Part shown: positions 59,397 to 64,000 of the stretch, piece after piece
Layout: every line of letters begins with the position of its first letter
Numbering within the stretch: position 1 is the first letter of the stretch
Origin: Halioglobus maricola
Lineage (GTDB): Bacteria; Pseudomonadota; Gammaproteobacteria; Pseudomonadales; Halieaceae
Reading direction: 5' to 3'
NCBI RefSeq assembly: GCF_009388985.1
Contig: NZ_CP036422.1
Location: 4,168,501-4,232,500 of the forward strand
DNA: 64,000 nt
The notes under the pieces: generated by a model
Told to the model about the DNA's origin: nothing
Database searches by the model: none
The model's input: the letters and a program-made list of their open reading frames with translations, nothing else
Translations under genes and position numbers: made by a program

Positions 59397-60058
59397 AATG
59401 CACCCCCTGTCACCAGGCGGCCATCCTTCAGGGTGAGAATACGATGACGCAGCCGCGAGATCAGGGCCAGGTCATGACTGGCAATCAGGATAGTCACCCC
59501 CACCCGATTGAACTCCTCAAACAACTGCATGATTTCCGCGGAAAGATCCGGGTCCAGGTTGCCCGTGGGCTCGTCCGCGAGCAGAATTTTGGGCTTGCAC
59601 ACCACCGCCCGGGCAATGCCCACACGCTGCTGCTCACCACCGGAGAGGGTCAGAGGCATGGCGCGTTCTTTACTAAGCAGACCCACCTTATCCAGCGACG
59701 CCCTCACCCGCCGGCCTACTTCACGGTAGTCATAGCCGCGAATCACCAGTGGCAAAGCCACGTTGTCAAACACTGGGCGGTCAAACAAAAGCTGATGGTT
59801 CTGGAATACCACACCAATATCACGACGATGGGCAGGTACCCCTCGGCTCGGCACAGTTGCAAGGTCTCGGCCATCGATGAGTACCTTGCCACGCGTGGCC
59901 CGGTCCATGAGCATAATCAGCCGCATCAGCGTGCTTTTGCCCGCGCCCGAGTGGCCGGTGAGAAAGACCAGGTCGTCCCGCTCGATCTGGAAGCTCACTT
60001 CCTTGAGCGCATCGTGGCCCTCTTCATAGCGTTTGCTAACACGCTCAAAAGTGATCAT
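59393..60058 (-). CDS. ftsE: Cell-division ATP-binding protein FtsE
   Basis: ABC ATPase of 221 residues: Walker A LTGHSGAGKSTLMRLI, Q-loop VFQNHQLLFDRPVFDNVALPL, signature LSGGEQQRVGIARAVV, Walker B ILLADEPTGNLDPDLS and H-loop LIASHDLALI. Between ftsY and ftsX with 4-bp ATGA overlaps on both sides, so the three are one translationally coupled operon. Confidence 0.98.
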   Translation of the reverse strand: MITFERVSKRYEEGHDALKEVSFQIERDDLVFLTGHSGAGKSTLMRLIMLMDRATRGKVLIDGRDLATVPSRGVPAHRRDIGVVFQNHQLLFDRPVFDNVALPLVIRGYDYREVGRRVRASLDKVGLLSKERAMPLTLSGGEQQRVGIARAVVCKPKILLADEPTGNLDPDLSAEIMQLFEEFNRVGVTILIASHDLALISRLRHRILTLKDGRLVTGGAL

Positions 60059-61323
60059 GCAGCGCCGTCATCCCTCGAGAAAAGTGCCTCAATAAATTCT
60101 TCTGCAGCGAACGGACGAAGGTCGTCCACGGCCTCTCCCACCCCGATATAACGGATTGGAAGGCCCAGTTTCTTGGCAATGGCGAAAATAACCCCGCCTT
60201 TAGCTGTCCCATCCAGCTTGGTCAGGCTGATACCAGACACGCCCACCCACTGGCGAAAGTTTTCCGCTTGAGCCAGCGCGTTTTGGCCAGTGCCCGCGTC
60301 GAGCACCAGCATCACCTCGTGAGGCGCGCTGGGATCGAGCTTGCCCATCACCCTGACAACTTTCTCCAACTCCTCCATCAGGTTGTCCTTGTTGTGCAAG
60401 CGGCCGGCGGTATCCGCTATCAACACATCGATCTGCCGTGCCTGCGCCGCCTGCAGGGCGTCGAACACCACAGAGGCGCTGTCTGCGCCCGTGTGCTGCG
60501 CGATCACCGGCACCTGATTGCGCTCGCCCCAAACCTGGAGCTGTTCAACAGCCGCAGCTCGGAAAGTATCGCCAGCCGCAAGCATGACCGAGTGTCCGTC
60601 GGCCTGAAAGCGCTTGGCGAGCTTGCCAATGGTCGTGGTTTTACCGACGCCGTTAACGCCCACCATCAAAATCACATAAGGCTTGTGACCTGTCACCTGA
60701 AGCGCTTGTTCACAGGGTTTGAGCAAGTCCAACAATTCTTCCTTGAGCGCCTTATGCAGCGCCGCAGGGTCGGTCAGCTCCTTGCGAGATACCCGCTGGG
60801 TCAGACGGCCAACAATGTCCACTGTCGCATCCACGCCCACATCGGCCATTAACAGCTGGGACTCAAGTTCTTCCAGCAGGTCGGCATCAATCTCTTTGCG
60901 GCCCAGAAACAGCGCACCCAGGCCCTGTGCGAGATTGTCGCTGGTACGGCCCAAACCAGATTTGAGCCGAGCGAAAAAGCCCGGCTTGGCGGGCGCGGAA
61001 GGTTCCGCTGGGGCTTCTACAGCAGGTTCAGGCGCGGGAGCCGCGGGCTTTGGTTCAGGTTCAGGTTCAGGTTCTGGTTCCGGCTCTGGCTCTGGCTCGC
61101 GCTCTGCTTGAGGCTCAACTACTGGCTCAGGCTCCGCCGGAGAGGTTTCAGCTTCTGGCTGCGTGGTTGCTGGTGGCGCGGTAGACGGTGGCGGAGCCTC
61201 TTCAGGTACCGGCGCAGGAGCAGCGCTCTCGCCGCTCTCGGAAGCCGTTTCCTGCGGCTGGACAGGCGCATCCGTGGCGGGGCCGGCCTCTTCCACCTTC
61301 TTTTTACGTTTGAAAAACTTCAT
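60055..61323 (-). CDS. ftsY: Signal recognition particle receptor FtsY
   Basis: SRP receptor GTPase, 422 residues. ATG 61323 opens MKFFKRKKKVEEAG. The first 120 residues are a Pro/Glu/Ala-rich acidic region with a nine-fold EP dipeptide run, followed by the NG domain: LMVGVNGVGKTTTIGKLAKRF, LAAGDTFRAAAVEQL, IADTAGRLHNKDNLMEEL, GISLTKLDGTAKGGVIFAI, and the end IGVGEAVDDLRPFAAEEFIEALF. The acidic N-terminal region is a known variable feature of FtsY. Divergent from rsmD. Confidence 0.98.
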   Translation of the reverse strand: MKFFKRKKKVEEAGPATDAPVQPQETASESGESAAPAPVPEEAPPPSTAPPATTQPEAETSPAEPEPVVEPQAEREPEPEPEPEPEPEPEPKPAAPAPEPAVEAPAEPSAPAKPGFFARLKSGLGRTSDNLAQGLGALFLGRKEIDADLLEELESQLLMADVGVDATVDIVGRLTQRVSRKELTDPAALHKALKEELLDLLKPCEQALQVTGHKPYVILMVGVNGVGKTTTIGKLAKRFQADGHSVMLAAGDTFRAAAVEQLQVWGERNQVPVIAQHTGADSASVVFDALQAAQARQIDVLIADTAGRLHNKDNLMEELEKVVRVMGKLDPSAPHEVMLVLDAGTGQNALAQAENFRQWVGVSGISLTKLDGTAKGGVIFAIAKKLGLPIRYIGVGEAVDDLRPFAAEEFIEALFSRDDGAA

Positions 61324-61404
61324 ATATGTCGTGTTAGAGTCTGCAAGCGCCGGAGAGGCGCTCGGAAAAACGCCTATCCTATCATTGCAGGATGTACTGG
61401 AGAA

Positions 61405-61992
61405 ATGTCGAGAACACCTAAAGGGGCAACAAACCAACTGCGCGTCATCGGCGGCCAGTGGCGCGGCCGCAAGCTGAACTTCACGCCAGCCCAGGGCCTA
61501 AGGCCCACCGGCGATCGGGTGCGCGAAACCCTGTTTAACTGGCTTGCCCCCGACATTCACAGTGCGCGCTGCCTGGACCTGTTCGCCGGCAGCGGCGCAC
61601 TGGGCCTCGAAGCTCTATCGCGCGGCGCCAGCCACTGTGACTTCGTTGACACCTCCGCTGCAGGGCTTGCGGACATCTCCCGCCACCTGCAAACGCTGGA
61701 TGCCAGCGGTGGCCATTGCCATCGCATTTCGGCAGCCGATTTCCTCGACCGCAACGCCGGGCTGTGGGATATCGTATTCATCGACCCGCCCTTTGGCCTG
61801 GATCTCGTCACACCCGCGGCCGAAAAACTGTCAAAGCCCGGCCTGCTGGCGCCAAATGCCCTGGTGTACATTGAGACGGGCCGCGACGAATCACTGCCTC
61901 CGCTTCCGACTAACTGGAACCAGTACCGGGAGAAAAGCACTGGCCAGGTGAGCTACCGCCTGTTCGTTGTCGCCCCTGTGGAAAACGTATAA
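61405..61992 (+). CDS. rsmD: 16S rRNA (guanine-966-N2)-methyltransferase
   Basis: A 195-residue methyltransferase for G966 of 16S rRNA. ATG 61405 gives MSRTPKGATNQLRVIGGQWRG; the long frame upstream runs antisense through ftsY and is spurious. SAM motif CLDLFAGSGALGLEALSRGA, the catalytic DPPF in IVFIDPPFGLDLV, and RPTGDRVRETLFNWL. Divergent from ftsY, a common pair. Confidence 0.97.
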   Translation: MSRTPKGATNQLRVIGGQWRGRKLNFTPAQGLRPTGDRVRETLFNWLAPDIHSARCLDLFAGSGALGLEALSRGASHCDFVDTSAAGLADISRHLQTLDASGGHCHRISAADFLDRNAGLWDIVFIDPPFGLDLVTPAAEKLSKPGLLAPNALVYIETGRDESLPPLPTNWNQYREKSTGQVSYRLFVVAPVENV

Positions 61993-62027
61993 CATCCGCG
62001 GGCAGTCCCATATCACAGGCCAGCTTT

Positions 62028-62513
62028 ATGCCAGAGAACACTGTTATCTACCCGGGTACTTTTGACCCGATCACTAACGGTCACGTCGACCTGACCGAGC
62101 GCGCCGCCCGGCTTTTCGACAGAGTGGTGGTCGCCATTGCTTACAGTGAAAAGAAAGGCCCTCTGTTCAACGTGGACGAACGAGTAGCGCTGTCGCGCGA
62201 ATGTCTTTCGCACTTGCCGAATGTCGAGGTAATGGGATTTAACTATCTGCTCACCCAGTTCGTTCAGGACCAGGGAGCACGCTGCGTATTGCGCGGCCTG
62301 CGGGCCGTGGCAGATTTTGAATACGAATTTCAGCTGGCCAATATGAACCGCGCCATCTATCCGGAGTTCGAGAGTATTTTCCTCACTCCTTCAGAGCACT
62401 TATCGTTTATCTCGTCTTCACTGGTGCGCGAGATAGCCAGCTTAGATGGCGATATAACCCCGTTTGTGCCCGTACCGGTGGCACAGGCTCTCAGGGACAA
62501 ATTCGCCAAGTAA
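62028..62513 (+). CDS. coaD: Phosphopantetheine adenylyltransferase
   Basis: Penultimate step of coenzyme A synthesis; 161 residues. VIYPGTFDPITNGHVDLTERA carries the nucleotidyltransferase TxGH-like motif, VLRGLRAVADFEYEFQLANMNR and HLSFISSSLVREIASLDGDI are family signatures. It follows rsmD by 35 bp, a standard pair. A weak inverted repeat without a T run follows it. Confidence 0.98.
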   Translation: MPENTVIYPGTFDPITNGHVDLTERAARLFDRVVVAIAYSEKKGPLFNVDERVALSRECLSHLPNVEVMGFNYLLTQFVQDQGARCVLRGLRAVADFEYEFQLANMNRAIYPEFESIFLTPSEHLSFISSSLVREIASLDGDITPFVPVPVAQALRDKFAK

Positions 62514-62548
62514 TTGAAGCCCGCCGCGATCGCAACGGGCTTGATAGA

Positions 62549-62905
62549 TCAGTCTTCCGCTTCGCGCGCTTCGCGAATGGCATCGACGTCCTTACCGGTG
62601 TAACCGGTCACCCGGCAACCGAGGCAACGCATGAAGGTCGCTTCACCCGGGCCAAGCACCAGGGTTTCTGCAGCTTCACCCGCGTGACCTGCCAGCAACG
62701 TGAACGGCAGGCTGACCAGCCACACCGCAGCACCACCGGCAGTCAGCACCAGGCCAATTGGTCGAGCAACCAGCAGGTCACCCACCATCGCCCATTCGTT
62801 CGGGCTCTCATCAATTGCCGATTGTGCCCATAGCGCCTGTGGCAGCATCATGCACGCAATCAGCAGGGCTGTGACGGCGCGTCGTGCGCCAATAGTTTTT
62901 TTCAT
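62549..62905 (-). CDS. Small exported protein, conserved in pseudomonads, unknown
   Basis: A 118-residue protein with a signal peptide (AVTALLIACMMLPQALWAQS). The mature part has a membrane-embedded hydrophobic segment (PIGLVLTAGGAAVWLVSLPFTLLAG) and then ETLVLGPGEATFMRCLGCRVTGY with a CLGC pair. Similar short proteins are sometimes named multidrug transporter without evidence. It lies between coaD and mutM, transcribed with or after mutM. Function unknown. Confidence 0.85.
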   Translation of the reverse strand: MKKTIGARRAVTALLIACMMLPQALWAQSAIDESPNEWAMVGDLLVARPIGLVLTAGGAAVWLVSLPFTLLAGHAGEAAETLVLGPGEATFMRCLGCRVTGYTGKDVDAIREAREAED

Positions 62906-62963
62906 TGTTTTTCTCCCACGGGTTCCCTTCCCCGTCCCCTATAGTCCAGTAAGTGTAGCCGTT

Positions 62964-63776
62964 TCACCGCTGACAGGCCACGCAGTAGACCGTGGTTCGC
63001 TGCCCCAATGTGGACTTTTTTAACATTCGTCCACATTGCTTACAGGGCTCTCCTTCGCGGCCATACACATACAGTTGCTGGGCAAAATAACCCGGCTTGC
63101 CATCCCCACCGACAAAGTCTCTGAGCGTAGTACCACCCTGCTCTATAGCCGAAGTAAGCACTTGCTTTATGTGCATTGCCAGACGCTCGTAGCGAGCCAG
63201 TGAAATGCGCCCAGCGGCGCGGTCGGGCCGGATACCTGCCAGATACAGGGCCTCGTTAGCGTAAATATTACCAACACCGACCACAATCTTGCCGTCCATG
63301 ATGAACTGTTTCACCGGGCCTTTGCGCCGGCGCGATTTGCGGAACAACAGGGCGCCATCGAATGATGGGCCCAGCGGCTCGGGCCCCAGGCCCTCGAGCA
63401 GAGCGTGGCTTTCGCCATCAGGGAGCCAAAGGCAGCAGCCGAATCGACGAGGGTCGTTGTAACGGAGGCAACGGCCGCTCTCCAATACGATATCGATATG
63501 GTCGTGCTTGGCTGGCGGGTCATCCGCCGCTAACACTCGCAGCGACCCCGACATCCCGAGGTGAATAATGACAGTGCCGGTAGGGGTCCGGAACAACAGG
63601 TATTTGGCGCGGCGCTCTACCGCCTCTATCTTCTGGCCTCGCAGAAGGCGCGGCAGCGCTGCCGGCACAGGCCAGCGCAGACTGGCGTTGCGCACGACGA
63701 GTTTCTGCACGGTCTGGCCTGCGGCGTAGGGCTCTACACCCCGGCGGGTTGTTTCTACTTCGGGTAACTCTGGCAT
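62964..63776 (-). CDS. mutM: Formamidopyrimidine-DNA glycosylase
   Basis: Removes 8-oxoguanine and formamidopyrimidines; 270 residues. ATG 63776 opens MPELPEVETTRRGVEP with catalytic Pro2 and Glu3. Lys in ERRAKYLLF, IIHLGMSGSLRVL, KIVVGVGNIYANEALYLAGI and the C-terminal zinc finger (CKQCGRM to CVACQR) are all in place. With mutY at 6 kb this gives both halves of the GO repair system within one window. Confidence 0.98.
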   Translation of the reverse strand: MPELPEVETTRRGVEPYAAGQTVQKLVVRNASLRWPVPAALPRLLRGQKIEAVERRAKYLLFRTPTGTVIIHLGMSGSLRVLAADDPPAKHDHIDIVLESGRCLRYNDPRRFGCCLWLPDGESHALLEGLGPEPLGPSFDGALLFRKSRRRKGPVKQFIMDGKIVVGVGNIYANEALYLAGIRPDRAAGRISLARYERLAMHIKQVLTSAIEQGGTTLRDFVGGDGKPGYFAQQLYVYGREGEPCKQCGRMLKKSTLGQRTTVYCVACQR

Positions 63777-63803
63777 CGGGGCATCATAACCTGACCCCGG
63801 AAA

Positions 63804-63834
63804 CAAAAAACCCCGGCAAGGCCGGGGTTTTTAA
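63804..63834. terminator. Bidirectional terminator between rpmG and mutM
   Basis: AAAAACCCCGGC, AAG loop, GCCGGGGTTTTT: a perfect stem with A and T runs on both sides, so it ends rpmG transcription on -. Confidence 0.9.
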
Positions 63835-63852
63835 CGAAGCTCACAAGGTCAA

Positions 63853-64000
63853 TTACTTGATCTTGGCTTCCTTGTAGATAACGTGCTTGCGGGCGACGGG
63901 ATCATACTTTTTCATTTCCAGCTTGTCTGGAGTGGTGCGCTTGTTCTTGTCAGTGGTATAGAAATGACCTGTACCAGCTGAGGAGTTCATGCGGATCTTG
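63853..64000 (-). CDS. rpmG: Ribosomal protein L33, 5' end outside window
   Basis: Reading - from the window edge gives KIRMNSSAGTGHFYTTDKNK and a typical end VIYKEAKIK before TAA at 63853. The 49 visible residues lack the Cys pairs of the zinc-binding form, so this is the zinc-free L33 type. The first few residues lie beyond the window. Confidence 0.95.
   Translation of the reverse strand, partial: KIRMNSSAGTGHFYTTDKNKRTTPDKLEMKKYDPVARKHVIYKEAKIK

Noticed and set aside
61108..61404. Upstream extension of rsmD by 99 codons
   Set aside because: Arg/Trp-rich, antisense to ftsY and its promoter; the family start matches ATG 61405.
62517..62542. AAGCCCG/CGGGCTT inverted repeat after coaD as terminator
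   Set aside because: 12-nt loop and no T run; too weak to list as a terminator.
1..64000. CRISPR array
   Set aside because: No regularly spaced repeats of 23-40 bp were seen; the only tandem repeat is the 15-bp coding one in trmB.

Overview
The window looks like the chromosome of a marine-type gammaproteobacterium related to Pseudomonas and to the Cellvibrionales/Halieaceae group. I infer this from gene content and order; no search was run. The run gshB-tonB-yqgE-ruvX, pilU-pilT, yggS-proC-yggT-metX-metW-DUF4426-rdgB-hemW, trmB, rpoH-ftsX-ftsE-ftsY, rsmD-coaD, mutM resembles the 0.36-0.41 Mb region of P. aeruginosa PAO1. The tkt-epd-pgk-fba block lying divergent to a metK operon is also Pseudomonas-like. 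The SelD fusion, the octaheme/TPR cytochrome, the M20 peptidase and many alpha/beta hydrolases fit an oligotrophic marine heterotroph.

Layout. 1-7.4 kb: end of gpmI, envC, ctpA and a divergent polysaccharide deacetylase gene on +, convergent with hisB-hisH-hisF on - (no hisA between hisH and hisF), then mutY and yggX. 7.4-12.4 kb: tRNA-Phe(GAA), followed by an AT-richer accessory island whose genes all lie on -. They encode a DUF6090-like membrane protein, two paralogous small membrane proteins, a NYN/OST-HTH protein, and a trio of exported proteins, one broken at a nine-base G tract. A decayed copy of the tRNA-Phe 3' half plus its terminator lies at 10.16-10.25 kb, and a third copy of the terminator at 12.33-12.36 kb. 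The island therefore looks like one or two old integrations at tRNA-Phe. 12.4-31.5 kb: a mixed metabolic region with hydrolases, an outer-membrane barrel, the selD fusion and mnmH, rdgC, a flavoprotein, a glyoxalase, an RsbU/RsbV-like pair, a PAP2 phosphatase with a glycosyltransferase, and the cytochrome. 31.5-36.8 kb: central carbon operon tkt-epd-pgk-fba on -. 37-41.5 kb: SAM-cycle operon sahR-metK-ahcY-metF with two operator-like palindromes. 41.5-47.9 kb: rsmE, porin and esterase, gshB, TonB-like gene, yqgE, ruvX. 47.9-56.2 kb: pilT-pilU on - and yggS to hemW on +. 56.2-64 kb: trmB, DUF423, rpoH, ftsX, ftsE, ftsY on -, rsmD and coaD on +, then a small exported protein, mutM and the end of rpmG on -.

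Main points for follow-up: (1) a perfect CIRCE (HrcA operator) overlapping a sigma-E-like promoter in front of rpoH; (2) the nested tRNA-Phe island with its displaced att-like copies; (3) a G9 tract that splits an exported-protein gene into two frames; (4) three gene junctions where the best start is CTG overlapping the upstream TGA (CTGA); (5) paired palindromes at the sahR promoter and an apparently leaderless sahR; (6) a 15-bp minisatellite inside trmB.
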